Assembly (NCBI GenBank): GCA_965277855.1
Contig: OZ255847.1
Coordinates: forward strand, 6,510,001 to 6,574,000
Length of the DNA: 64,000 nucleotides
From: Bog-105 sp965277855
GTDB lineage: Bacteria; Acidobacteriota; Terriglobia; Bryobacterales; Bryobacteraceae
Direction of reading: 5' to 3'
Part shown: in pieces, positions 26,928 to 35,750 of the stretch
Layout: every line of letters starts with the position of its first letter
How positions within the stretch are numbered: the first letter of the stretch is position 1
The notes under the pieces: generated by a model
What the model was told of the DNA's origin: nothing
Seen by the model: the letters and a program-made list of their open reading frames with translations, nothing else
Databases searched by the model: none
Translations under genes and position numbers: made by a program

Positions 26928-27863
26928 ATGAGAAGAACGATCGTTACGGTGTTGGCTGGGTGCATCGCGTATGGATGCGTTGGGCGCGCATCCGCGCAAG
27001 TGAAGATGACAAAAGAACAGATGATGTTCTATACAGCGGATTGGAAGGGGGACCGGGTTGCGGATGGACGCCCGAAGGTGCCGGACGATCTCTTAAAGCG
27101 AGCGCTCGATGTATCGATTGAGGATGTGTGGGAATACTTGCGCGAACACGGCTACCGGAATGAGTTTGAGGGCGGCTGGCAGGCGCTGCACATTGAAAAG
27201 CCGTTTGCGGGACGGGCGTTGACGGCGCAGTACATGCCGATCCGGGCGGATATGGCGAAGGCAATCGCGGCGGAGGGCAAGGCGGAAGGACGTGTGAGCG
27301 GCAACAACAGCTGGCCGATAAATGAACTGCAGATCGGTGACGTATATGTGGCCGATGGATTTGGAAAAGTGATCGAGGGCACGTTGATCGGATCGAACCT
27401 TGGGAACGGGATTGCGGCGCATACGCATACGGGTTTCGTATTCGACGGCGGCATCAGGGACCAGGAGGAGAATCGGGCGATTCCAAACTTCAATGGATTT
27501 TATCGCGGTTATGATCCATCGGCGTGGGCGCAGATGGAGTTGACCGCGATTAACGCTCCGGTACGTATCGGGAGGGCGGTGGTGCTGCCGGGTGACCTGG
27601 TGCTGGCGAAGACGGATGGCGTGCTGTTCATTCCGGCGATTCTGGCCGAAGCGGCGATCAGCACGGCGGAGTTCACGAATTTAAAAGACGCTTTTAATTT
27701 TGAGTTGAACCGGCAGGGTAAGAACGGGGCGGAGTTTGAGGGCGGTTGGACGGAGGCCAAATATAACGCGATGGCGAAGTGGGTGGATGCTCATCCGGAG
27801 ATGTTGAAGATGCCGCGGCCTGAGTTCAACGCGCTGATGGCGAAAGCTACGCGTGATAAGTAA
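26928..27863 (+). CDS. Exported RraA-family protein (aldolase/demethylmenaquinone methyltransferase-like fold)
   Basis: 311 aa. The RraA core at about 45-230 has IEGTLIGSNLGNGI, FDGGIRDQEENRA (the GGIRD Arg/Asp pair of RraA-like aldolases) and VVLPGDLVLAKTDGVLFIP. An extra C-terminal part of about 80 residues (EFEGGWTEAKYNAMAKWVDA) goes beyond the usual 160-230 aa. MRRTIVTVLAGCIAYGCVGR looks like a signal peptide, possibly with a lipobox-like Cys, so the protein is predicted exported, unlike cytoplasmic RraA. It could be an HMG/oxaloacetate-type aldolase acting outside the cytoplasm. Substrate unknown. Confidence 0.8.
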   Translation: MRRTIVTVLAGCIAYGCVGRASAQVKMTKEQMMFYTADWKGDRVADGRPKVPDDLLKRALDVSIEDVWEYLREHGYRNEFEGGWQALHIEKPFAGRALTAQYMPIRADMAKAIAAEGKAEGRVSGNNSWPINELQIGDVYVADGFGKVIEGTLIGSNLGNGIAAHTHTGFVFDGGIRDQEENRAIPNFNGFYRGYDPSAWAQMELTAINAPVRIGRAVVLPGDLVLAKTDGVLFIPAILAEAAISTAEFTNLKDAFNFELNRQGKNGAEFEGGWTEAKYNAMAKWVDAHPEMLKMPRPEFNALMAKATRDK

Positions 27864-28713
27864 GAAGTGGAGTCTGATCAGGTGATGGACTTCGGGCTAC
27901 GATGACGTCCTGACCGGAGGCTATCGTGGCCACGCGCCCGGACCATCCGCCGTAGTAGATGCGCTCGATGTGGAGTCCGGCAGATTGGAAGAGAGACAAC
28001 AGAAAGTCGAGGTCAAAGGCGACGGCTGTTTCGGGAGCGTGAGTGGACCTCTGGTAGTGATGGACAAAGCGAAACGGGAAATCGGCGTTCACCGGGGTGA
28101 GGTTTCGATTGACCGCGTCGATGAGAAACCACGAAGAGAGAAACGTGCCACCGGGCTGCAGTGTGCGGCTGCATTCATGCAGATAGTTGGCCATAGCGTC
28201 GGGTAGCAGGTGCGTGAAAAGTGAAGTGGCGAGTACGAAGCTGAAAGAGGCATCGGGAAATGGGAATTTGTAGGTGCCGGCTTCGAGCGTGCCTCGTGGA
28301 TTGTAGACGTAGTTTTGGATGTTGGCATGGTGAAAGCGAAAGTTCGGCACGCGCGCGCTGATGTGGCGCTGACACCACCGGATAGCGAAGGGAATGATGT
28401 CGATTCCGTCGTACGAGCCACCGCCCTGCGAGAGAAGGGGAACCATAGCGGCAGCGGTGCGGCCGATGCCGCAACCGACGTCCAGAACGTGATCGTTGGG
28501 CCGAAGACCGGCGATGGATTGCGAGAGGTGAACATTGTGTAGACCGATTTCGCGAAAAGAACCGCCGCCGGAGATGTTGAGGCGATGGGGCGGCAGGTCT
28601 GCTTCGTTCCGCCCCAATATCCCTTCGTAAAGGTCACGCGCGGCATTCGTGAGATAAGACCGGCCTTGCACGCGGACCGGTACAGGCAGGAAGGGATAGA
28701 TGAGACGTTTCAA
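27847..28713 (-). CDS. Class I SAM-dependent methyltransferase
   Basis: About 288 aa if it starts at the TTG at 28713 (reading MKRLIYPFLPV). Longer readings up to 28860 would overlap the divergent gene at 28775. Motif I is HVLDVGCGIGRTAAAM, followed by GIDI (acidic residue for SAM), FPFPDASFSFVLATSLFTHL and LQPGGTFLSSWFL, a clear class I methyltransferase. The C-terminus overlaps the end of the RraA-like gene by 17 bases in convergent orientation. Substrate unknown. The start is the least certain point. Confidence 0.8.
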   Translation of the reverse strand: MKRLIYPFLPVPVRVQGRSYLTNAARDLYEGILGRNEADLPPHRLNISGGGSFREIGLHNVHLSQSIAGLRPNDHVLDVGCGIGRTAAAMVPLLSQGGGSYDGIDIIPFAIRWCQRHISARVPNFRFHHANIQNYVYNPRGTLEAGTYKFPFPDASFSFVLATSLFTHLLPDAMANYLHECSRTLQPGGTFLSSWFLIDAVNRNLTPVNADFPFRFVHHYQRSTHAPETAVAFDLDFLLSLFQSAGLHIERIYYGGWSGRVATIASGQDVIVARSPSPDQTPLLTYHA

Positions 28714-28774
28714 AAAAAGCAATGCGAGTCCAGTGTCGCATTGGCCGGGGTTACGACAAACGGGGGGAATAGCT

Positions 28775-29395
28775 ATGAAATTTGCGATGGTTTGGCTCTG
28801 GATGGCTTGCCTGCCGCTGGGTGCGGCGGAGAAGGGTTGGACTGAGCTCTTCAATGGCAAGGATCTGACAGGTTGGAAAGTAAATGAACATCAGGCTACG
28901 TTTTCCGTAGAGGACGGGGCGATTGTGGCGCACGGCGAGCGCAGCCACTGCTTCTATGTAGGTGCTTTTCACGATCACAAATTTAAGGATTACGAACTGC
29001 AGGTGGACGTGATGACGCAGCCTAACTCAAATGGCGGTGTCTATGTGGACACCGAATATCAGGACATGGGCTTTCCCGGCAAGGGATTCGAGATCCAGGT
29101 GAATAACACTTACAATTCCGACCCTCGCAAAACGGGAAGTATTTACGAGGTGCAGGATGTACACGAACAGCTGGTTCCGGATAACAAGTGGTTTACCGAA
29201 GATATCACCGTACAGGGCGAAACGATCTCAGTCCGCGTGGATGGCAAGAAGGTGGCGGAGTGGACGCAGCCTGCGGATTGGGCGGGAACAAAAGACTTTG
29301 CGGGACGGCGTATTGGAGCAGGCACGATTGCGCTACAGGGGCACGATCCGGGCAGCACGGTGTATTACAAGAATATTCGAATCAAGCTGCTGTAG
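28775..29395 (+). CDS. Secreted DUF1080 protein (3-keto-disaccharide hydrolase family)
   Basis: 206 aa from the ATG at 28775, preceded by GGGGGGAA; a longer reading is rejected because the signal peptide MKFAMVWLWMACLPLGAAE starts here. GWTELFNGKDLTGWKVNEHQ is the hallmark opening of DUF1080 concanavalin-like domains, followed by GGVYVDTEYQDMG, GSIYEVQDVHEQLVP and GTIALQGHDPGSTVYYKNI. Some members hydrolyse 3-keto-glucosides; others are binding domains. Confidence 0.9.
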   Translation: MKFAMVWLWMACLPLGAAEKGWTELFNGKDLTGWKVNEHQATFSVEDGAIVAHGERSHCFYVGAFHDHKFKDYELQVDVMTQPNSNGGVYVDTEYQDMGFPGKGFEIQVNNTYNSDPRKTGSIYEVQDVHEQLVPDNKWFTEDITVQGETISVRVDGKKVAEWTQPADWAGTKDFAGRRIGAGTIALQGHDPGSTVYYKNIRIKLL

Positions 29396-29403
29396 AAGGA
29401 ACG

Positions 29404-31986
29404 TCAGTCCTGGCGAAGGGCGCGCATGGGATCGACTCTCGTGGCGCGGCGGGTTGGCAGCCAGCAAGCGGTTACGGCGGTGAGCGAGACGAACAGCGCG
29501 GCGATCCAAAAGCCTGACGTTTGCGTGTCGGTCAGGCCGGCGATCATTCCACGGAGGAAGCGTTGGATGGCAAGCGTGAGAGCGAGTCCCGCGATGAGCC
29601 CAATGACTACGGATAGGAATTGCCGGCGAAAGACAAGGGTCTGCACGCTGCGTGGAGTAGCGCCGAGGGCCATGCGGATACCGATTTCCTGTGTTCTGCG
29701 GGAGGTGGTGTAGGACGTGACGCCATAGATGCCGGCGATGGACATGATCAGCGCTAGGCAGGCGGTAGCAGTTAGTAAATTAACGATGAAGCGGCGGCCG
29801 GCTACGGAGTCGGATAGAAGAGATTGCAGGGTTGTGCTGAGTAAGACAGGCTGATTGGGATCGACGGCAGCAATCGCTCGACGAACTGCCTTTTCCATTT
29901 CGCCGGTGGGGCGATCGGTACTTATCACAATGAAGGCAGCTTCCTGGAAGGCGCCCGCAGAGAGATAGACATTGGGCGGGAGCGGTCCGTCGAGAACCAT
30001 ATGGCGGACCGTTGATACGACACCGATGACGCGCTTCCAATTTTGTGGATGCTCGGGCGTGCAGTTGACGCAGATCAGTTTGCCGAGGGCGCTGGTTGCA
30101 GGCCAAAAGTGGTGAGCGGTGACATCGTTTATCAGTGCGGAGTTGTTTGCAGTGGCGGTTGCTTCGGGGTGAAACCAGCGACCGGCAATCAGGCGCGCTC
30201 CCAAGGTTGGGAGATAGTCTCCGCCGATGATGTCTACTTCGGCGACGAGTTGACTGGCGCGTTCGTTCGTGTTGGAGGCGCTGATGAACCCGCCGTGATT
30301 TTCGCCGCTGAAGGGAAGAGCATCGACCGTGCCGGCGCTTTCGACTCCGGGGAGGGCGCGAACGGCATTCAGAAAGCGTTGGTAGACGGCGGCGCGCTGA
30401 GTGGGAGTGGTGTAACGTTCGTGGGCGGGGAGTACGACGGAGGCGAGAACGCGTTTGGCCTGGAAGCCCGGATCGTTTTCGAGCAGGCCGATGAAGCTGG
30501 CGAGTAATTGACCGCCGAGGAGGACGAGTGTGACGGCTAGGGTCACCTCGACGATGACCAGAGACGAGCGAAGGCGATGCTGTTCAGCGGAGGCGGTCGT
30601 GCGCGAAGCGAAGTCGTTTGATCCGGCTGCGCGGAAGGCGGGTGCGATGCCGGAGAGAAGACCGCTCAGGAGCGAGAGAGTGAAGGCAAAAGCGAACACG
30701 GCCCAGCCGGCGTGGGCGGAGGCCAGGCGTGGAATACTTACGGGAGCGATGGCGAGCAGGATCTTCCAGGCGGCAGCGGTGAGGGCATAGCCGCCCAAGC
30801 CTCCTAGAGCAGCCAGGAGAGAGCTTTCGGTAAGGAACTGGCGGACGATGCGAGCCCGTGGTGCGCCGATGGCCATCCGCAAGGAGATCTCGCGTTGTCG
30901 GGCGAAGCCGCGAGCGAGAAGCAGGTTGGCGACGTTCGCACAACCGATGAGCAAAAACAGGAAGGCGGCAGCGAGCAAAAACCAGAGAGGTTGGCGAGCA
31001 GTGCCTACTGTTCGATCCCACAAAGGAGCGAGCCGGAGGGTGCGATCGCGATTAGCAGCAGGAAATGCGCGAGTGAGAGCCTTGTTGATGGAAGCGAGGT
31101 CCTGCTGGGCTTGGGCGAGAGACACACCGGGACGGAGACGAGCGACGGCTTGGAGTCCGCCTCCTAACTCGGCCGGGTTTGGGGGATCAAGTTGGAGGGG
31201 CGCCCAGAATTCAACATATGGAAAAGGCGTATGAGCGGCAGCGCGGCTGAGGGGGAAATTGAAACCGTGCGGCATGACCCCGATCACCAGACAGTCGTGG
31301 CCATTGATCTGGACGTTCTTGCCGATCACGTTTGGGTCTGAATGGAAGCGACGCTGCCAGAGACCGTAGCTCAGGATGATCTCGTTGGGCCGGTGCGGTT
31401 GATCTTCGCCGGGACCGATATTGCGGCCGAACATGGGGTGGACACCGAGCGTGGGGAACAGACTCGCCGATATGCGCAGACCGTAGAGCGCTTCGGGTGG
31501 AGTAGAATCGCCGCCGCCCAGATCGAAAACGGCATTACCCGAGATCCCGACTGAAGCAAAGGTGCGGGTTCGCCGTGTAATTTCCTGGGCGTCGTTCCAG
31601 AAGAGCCAATCCGAGTGTGACGGCCCGGCGATGTTGTCAACACTGCCGAGTTGAACCAGTTCTCCGGCCCGAGCGTAGGGCAGAGGATCGAGCAGAACGG
31701 ATTTGACTGCGGTGAAGACGACAGCAGTAGCAGCTATGCTCAACGAGATTGAAAGAAGGGCAATAGCCGTGAATAACGGTGTGCGGCGTAGGCCGCGGAA
31801 GGCTATCCGCAGATCCTGCAGCAGAGTTTCGAGCCAGACGAGTGTGCTGGCTTCATACACCCTTTCCTGAATGCTGGTGGGATTGCCAAATTGACCTTTG
31901 GTTTGGCTGCGGTGGAAGGCGAGTTCTTCCTCGATCTCGGCGGCGAGTCTTTTCGAGCGAAAGAGATTGAGCAGTTTCCGGAGCAT
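29404..31986 (-). CDS. ADOP-family permease (FtsX/MacB-like, with N-terminal prefix domain)
   Basis: 860 aa. The N-terminal prefix (AAEIEEELAFHRSQ) is followed by a first permease half: membrane helix near residue 75, a large extracytoplasmic MacB core-like domain with GRNIGPGEDQ, then three helices including LIGCANVANLLLARGFARQR. A second half repeats this, ending IGIRMALGATPRSVQTLV and PTRRATRVDPMRALRQD. This duplicated form without an adjacent ATPase is the Acidobacteria-type ADOP family; the substrate is unknown. A PadR regulator lies 13 bases upstream on the same strand, the standard pairing. Confidence 0.9.
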   Translation of the reverse strand: MLRKLLNLFRSKRLAAEIEEELAFHRSQTKGQFGNPTSIQERVYEASTLVWLETLLQDLRIAFRGLRRTPLFTAIALLSISLSIAATAVVFTAVKSVLLDPLPYARAGELVQLGSVDNIAGPSHSDWLFWNDAQEITRRTRTFASVGISGNAVFDLGGGDSTPPEALYGLRISASLFPTLGVHPMFGRNIGPGEDQPHRPNEIILSYGLWQRRFHSDPNVIGKNVQINGHDCLVIGVMPHGFNFPLSRAAAHTPFPYVEFWAPLQLDPPNPAELGGGLQAVARLRPGVSLAQAQQDLASINKALTRAFPAANRDRTLRLAPLWDRTVGTARQPLWFLLAAAFLFLLIGCANVANLLLARGFARQREISLRMAIGAPRARIVRQFLTESSLLAALGGLGGYALTAAAWKILLAIAPVSIPRLASAHAGWAVFAFAFTLSLLSGLLSGIAPAFRAAGSNDFASRTTASAEQHRLRSSLVIVEVTLAVTLVLLGGQLLASFIGLLENDPGFQAKRVLASVVLPAHERYTTPTQRAAVYQRFLNAVRALPGVESAGTVDALPFSGENHGGFISASNTNERASQLVAEVDIIGGDYLPTLGARLIAGRWFHPEATATANNSALINDVTAHHFWPATSALGKLICVNCTPEHPQNWKRVIGVVSTVRHMVLDGPLPPNVYLSAGAFQEAAFIVISTDRPTGEMEKAVRRAIAAVDPNQPVLLSTTLQSLLSDSVAGRRFIVNLLTATACLALIMSIAGIYGVTSYTTSRRTQEIGIRMALGATPRSVQTLVFRRQFLSVVIGLIAGLALTLAIQRFLRGMIAGLTDTQTSGFWIAALFVSLTAVTACWLPTRRATRVDPMRALRQD

Positions 31987-31999
31987 GCGGGCGGCTATC

Positions 32000-32323
32000 T
32001 CAGGCGAATTTGAGGAAGGCTGTGACGGCCGCGGTGTGATCCTGCCAGGTTTTCATTTCCTGTGCCAGTCGCTTGCTGCCGAGGTTCGTGAGCTGATAGT
32101 AGCGGGCGCGGCGGTTGTTTTCGCTGCGCTTCCATTCGGCTTTGATGAGGCGTGCGGCCTCCATGCGTCGGAGAGCTGGATAGAGCGAGCCCTCTTCGAC
32201 GCGGAGTTGATCCTGGGAGGCGGCCAGGATGTGGCAGGTGATGCCATAGCCGTGTTGCGGGCCGCGAGCGAGGGTTTGGAGGATTAACAGGTCAAGGGCG
32301 CCCTGGAGGGTGACTTTCGGCAT
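32000..32323 (-). CDS. PadR-family transcriptional regulator
   Basis: 107 aa. The winged-helix region reads LDLLILQTLARGPQHGYGI, then EEGSLYPALRRMEAARLIKA and RRARYYQLTNLGSKRL, the PadR family pattern. It ends 13 bases before the ADOP permease and probably regulates that two-gene unit, including itself. Inducer unknown. Confidence 0.93.
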   Translation of the reverse strand: MPKVTLQGALDLLILQTLARGPQHGYGITCHILAASQDQLRVEEGSLYPALRRMEAARLIKAEWKRSENNRRARYYQLTNLGSKRLAQEMKTWQDHTAAVTAFLKFA

Positions 32324-32380
32324 TGTTCGAACGACTTTCCCAGATGTCTAGGTGAGTATGGCGCGGATGGTAGCGCTTTG

Positions 32381-33895
32381 TCAAGCAAGCAGGCCGACCT
32401 GGCGCGCATAGTTCGCGAGTTGTGAGTGGTCTTGAGGGTCGCTGCTGTAACCGAGATAGCCGTCCGGGCGGATCAGGCAGATGCGTTCATGAGCTCCGAA
32501 CAGTTTCGTTAGCTCGTCGTTTTCATGATTGGTTGTGATTTGGACGGAGGTGGTGCGGGGAAGCGTCTTTGTCGCCGTGTTGACGGCAAGCAGCAGATGT
32601 TGGCCATCGCGTAGAGGATCGAGCAAGAGAGTGGGCGCGCTGCCGGCGGGATGAACAGTTGGGTTCGGTACCCGGTCCCCTGCTTTGAGAGAACCGGCGG
32701 CGCTCTGTTCGCTCACAATGGACGATTCGCGATAATTGATATCTGTTTCCGAGATAAAGCCGGCGAGGGTCTCCTGGACATACTGGGAATGACTCACAAC
32801 CGAGAGCAGGGTGTCGCGCAATTTTTCTAAGAGCGGGTTGGTGGCAGTGGCCGCATGGAGTCCGCGGGATGTAGTGCGGAGAAGGCGTTTGCCGACGGCG
32901 GAGCGCTCTTCGTGATAAGAATCGAGGAGGGCGTCCTGAGCGCCGTGAGAAACGGCGGCCAGTTTCCAGGCGAGATTGGCGGCGTCCTGCAAGCCAGTGT
33001 TCATGCCTTGACCACCGACAGGCGAGTGGATGTGGGATGCGTCGCCTGCCAGGAAAGCGCTTTTACTGCGATAGCGGGCAGCCTGGCGATCGTTTACATG
33101 GAAGGGTGTCATCCAGATTGAGCCGGTGACTTTGATGCGTGCACCGGCGTGATCCAACGCCGTTTGAAAGTCGGCCAGCGAGAGCTGTTTGTCTTTATCT
33201 TCAGAAGACTGGCCAGCGTGGAGAGCAACAATGACCCGATGGGCGGTGGCAGTGAGACGGGCCACGAACAAGACATCTCCGTGATGCAGATAGACGCGGA
33301 GTTCGTCATTCGAAACATCGGGTCCGGTGAGTTCGAGATCGCCGAGAAAGAAGGAGAGTGCGACTTTATCGCCCTCGAAGGGAATATTCAGCAGTTCGCG
33401 GACGCGGCTGTGAGCGCCATCGCAGCCAACAATCCAGCGTGCTTCCGTGTTTTCGGTCGTACCGTCTTTATGACGCAGCTGAACGTCTGTTCCGCTTTCT
33501 GAATCTTCGAGTGAAACAAGTTCAACGCCGCGTTCGATGGCGCCACCCAGTTCGTGAAGGTGTTGGCGGAGAATTTCTTCGGTCTGGCTTTGGGGCAGAA
33601 ACAGCACATAAGGGTACCGGCCTGGGATGTGGTCTAACTCGAAAGCGACTATGGACTTGCCTTCGCTGAAGACATGAGCGCGGGACAGCGGAATGCCCTG
33701 GTCGACGGCGGTTTCGGCGATGCCATAGCGATCGAATTGTTCCAGGGTGCGGGCCTGGACAACGAGAGCCTGCGACCATTCAGTGGCTTTTTCTGATTTG
33801 TCGATCAGGCGGAAGGGAATCTTCTGCCGGGCGAGTTCAATGGCGGTGGCGAGGCCGGTGGGTCCGGCGCCGACGATGAGGACTTCAGGGGTCAT
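32381..33895 (-). CDS. FAD-dependent aromatic monooxygenase (PheA/TfdB type)
   Basis: 504 aa. FAD-binding GAGPTGLATAIEL at residues 9-21, the mid-sequence WIVGCDGAHSRVRELL (DG motif) and FLAGDASHIHSPVGGQGMN (GD motif) identify a class A flavoprotein hydroxylase. The C-terminal domain (about 400-504) is the thioredoxin-like fold of phenol/2-polyprenylphenol hydroxylases. It overlaps the TetR gene by 4 bases and is probably induced when that repressor binds an aromatic ligand. The substrate (phenol, antibiotic or pigment precursor) cannot be told. Confidence 0.9.
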   Translation of the reverse strand: MTPEVLIVGAGPTGLATAIELARQKIPFRLIDKSEKATEWSQALVVQARTLEQFDRYGIAETAVDQGIPLSRAHVFSEGKSIVAFELDHIPGRYPYVLFLPQSQTEEILRQHLHELGGAIERGVELVSLEDSESGTDVQLRHKDGTTENTEARWIVGCDGAHSRVRELLNIPFEGDKVALSFFLGDLELTGPDVSNDELRVYLHHGDVLFVARLTATAHRVIVALHAGQSSEDKDKQLSLADFQTALDHAGARIKVTGSIWMTPFHVNDRQAARYRSKSAFLAGDASHIHSPVGGQGMNTGLQDAANLAWKLAAVSHGAQDALLDSYHEERSAVGKRLLRTTSRGLHAATATNPLLEKLRDTLLSVVSHSQYVQETLAGFISETDINYRESSIVSEQSAAGSLKAGDRVPNPTVHPAGSAPTLLLDPLRDGQHLLLAVNTATKTLPRTTSVQITTNHENDELTKLFGAHERICLIRPDGYLGYSSDPQDHSQLANYARQVGLLA

Positions 33896-34572
33896 GATGG
33901 TTTTCCTTTATTGGCGGATTTGTGAGGTGGGGGTGCGATGCCGTGCAGCAGGATATCGATGAGGAGAGTGACTTGTTTTTCATCCTTTGACCTGGAGCCC
34001 GGCATCAGGAAAGTGGTTTGAAAGATGTAGCCGATACTGAGGCTTAAAAGGGAGCGGATGACCAGTTCGTCGGGAAGTGTAGCGAGGTCTCCCTGTTTAC
34101 GGGCACGCTTCAATAAAGCTTTAACAGACGGAAGAATGTGTTCTTGCCAGAACTGGGCCAGGGGCTGGCGGAATTCGGGCCGAAGTATGAATTCCTGGGC
34201 GATGAGCTTGAAAACAGCTGGGTGCCGGCGGACAAATTGGAGGCGGTCGAGAATGACGGCGTGCAGGGCTTCGCGAAGGCTCGGACGCGGGGAGGAAAGA
34301 ACGCGCTCCAAGGTTTCGAAAGCGAGAGGATGCAGCATGTCGAGCAGTGCCGGGTAGACAACGCGAGCAAAGAGTTGCTGCTTGCTGGGGAAGTGCTTAA
34401 AGAGAGTTTTCTCCGTGATGCCGGCGTGCTGTGCCAGAGCGGCGGTAGTAGTGCCTTCGTAGCCGCGTTCGGCAAAGAGGCTGAGGGCGGCTCGGGTGAT
34501 TTGTTCCTGGATGGTGGAGAGCGGTGGAGAGGCGCGCAAGCGATCGAAGAGGAGGTGGAGATCTTCCGGCAC
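33892..34572 (-). CDS. TetR-family repressor
   Basis: 226 aa. The HTH lies at about 20-65: ALSLFAERGYEGTTTAALAQ, then HAGITEKTLFKHFPSKQQLF, very typical of TetR. The C-terminal ligand domain is helical. It is first in a two-gene unit with the FAD monooxygenase (4-base overlap). A perfect-armed palindrome lies 23 bases upstream of the start between likely promoter elements, consistent with autorepression. Confidence 0.93.
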   Translation of the reverse strand: MPEDLHLLFDRLRASPPLSTIQEQITRAALSLFAERGYEGTTTAALAQHAGITEKTLFKHFPSKQQLFARVVYPALLDMLHPLAFETLERVLSSPRPSLREALHAVILDRLQFVRRHPAVFKLIAQEFILRPEFRQPLAQFWQEHILPSVKALLKRARKQGDLATLPDELVIRSLLSLSIGYIFQTTFLMPGSRSKDEKQVTLLIDILLHGIAPPPHKSANKGKPS

Positions 34573-34594
34573 TGACTCAGCTCTCTGTTTTGAG

Positions 34595-34622
34595 AGTAAG
34601 TGCTTACTATACCTGCTGTCAA
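34595..34622 (-). promoter_or_regulatory. Probable TetR operator and -35 box
   Basis: AGTAAG-TG-CTTACT at 34595-34608 is a palindrome with perfect 6-base arms, resembling known TetR-family operators. On the minus strand a consensus TTGACA lies at 34617-34622, so the operator covers the spacer and -10 region of the TetR promoter. Confidence 0.65.
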
Positions 34623-34640
34623 GCGAACTAATAATAATAA

Positions 34641-34667
34641 GATGGCAGGTTAAAGCTTACCCTACGG
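34641..34667. repeat. Dispersed intergenic palindromic repeat, family 1, copy 3
   Basis: GGCAGGTTAAAGCTTACC core; the two changes from copy 1 (C to T at matching positions of the arms) are compensating in terms of the pattern around AGCTTACC. It lies between the TetR promoter and the 3' end of the alcohol dehydrogenase gene. Confidence 0.7.
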
Positions 34668-34685
34668 AGGCACTTGGCGTAATGG

Positions 34686-35750
34686 TTAGCGGAGTTCTTC
34701 GTCGAAGCAGACGGCTACTTTGCCGCATTTACCCGAGGCCATGAGCGCGTAAGCGCTGTCGGCCTGAGCGAGCGGGAAACGATGGGTGATTAGATCGGCG
34801 GGATGGAGATTCCAGCGGACGAGCTGTTCCACCAGATCCTCCATGAGCCAGAGCGACGTGACCCAGGAGCCGTAAATCGTTTTCTGGTCGTGGATGATGT
34901 CGGGAGAGGGATTGAACTGGACAGTACCGCCTTCGCCGAGGAAAGCGATTTTGCCCCATTTGCGGGTGGCACGGATGGCGATGGTGCGGGCGGCGTCGTT
35001 GCCGGAGCAGTCAATGGCGCGTTCAACACCCTGGCCTTGGGTGAAAGCTTTGACGTCGCTGACGCTGGAAGGGCCGCTGAGAAGGGCTTCATCGCAGAGG
35101 CCGAGGTTAAGGGCAAGTTGGATGCGCTCGGGCATGACATCGAGACCGATGACTGTTTGCGCGCCAAGTTTGCGGGAGAGCGCGGCCACGGCGAGACCGA
35201 CCGGGCCGAGACCAGTAACAAGGACGGAATCGGAGCCGCTGATACCGATTTTCTGCAGACCTTCGAAAGCGGTACCGAAGCCGCAGGCGACTTGCGCGCC
35301 GTCAGCGTAAGAGAGTTCCGCAGGGAGAGCGATGAGGTCCTTTTCTTCAGCGAGAAGGTAGTCGGCCATGCCACCATCGCGCTGCCAGCCGTAGGCGCGC
35401 CGGAAGTGCTCGCTGGTGCAGGAGATGGCGTAGCCGCGGCGGCAATCGTTGCAGAGACCGCAGCCAGAGATGTGATAAACGATGACGCGATCGCCCTCGT
35501 GAAAACGGCGGCAACCAGGCCCGGTAAAGACGATTTGGCCGCAGGGTTCATGTCCGGCTACGACGCCCTGGTAACCTTCAGGGCCTTTGCCGAGGTGCTC
35601 TCTGTAAATAGCGCGGATATCGGAACCGCAGATGGTAGAGGCCTTCATGCGGAGAAGCACTTCGCCGTGGCCGGGTGTGGGCGTCGAAACTTCGCGAAGA
35701 TCGACGGTGCTGTTGCCGGGAAGATAGGCCCCCTGCATGGAGGTAGTCAT
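34686..35750 (-). CDS. Zinc-dependent medium-chain alcohol dehydrogenase, fucose operon
   Basis: 354 aa from the ATG at 35750, chosen because it forms an ATGA overlap with the preceding aldo/keto reductase; longer readings only add out-of-family sequence. Catalytic zinc ligands are C41, H67 and E68 in VVAGHEPCGQIV. Structural zinc cysteines are C97, C100, C103 and C111. The NAD(P) Rossmann motif is VTGLGPVGLAVAAL. Last gene of the LacI-controlled operon fucU-AKR-ADH, so it probably oxidises a fucose-derived sugar, alcohol or lactone precursor; exact step is inference. Confidence 0.88.
   Translation of the reverse strand: MTTSMQGAYLPGNSTVDLREVSTPTPGHGEVLLRMKASTICGSDIRAIYREHLGKGPEGYQGVVAGHEPCGQIVFTGPGCRRFHEGDRVIVYHISGCGLCNDCRRGYAISCTSEHFRRAYGWQRDGGMADYLLAEEKDLIALPAELSYADGAQVACGFGTAFEGLQKIGISGSDSVLVTGLGPVGLAVAALSRKLGAQTVIGLDVMPERIQLALNLGLCDEALLSGPSSVSDVKAFTQGQGVERAIDCSGNDAARTIAIRATRKWGKIAFLGEGGTVQFNPSPDIIHDQKTIYGSWVTSLWLMEDLVEQLVRWNLHPADLITHRFPLAQADSAYALMASGKCGKVAVCFDEELR

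Noticed and set aside
28714..28860. Longer N-terminus of the methyltransferase
   Set aside because: It would overlap the start of the divergent DUF1080 gene, and the added residues match no methyltransferase feature.
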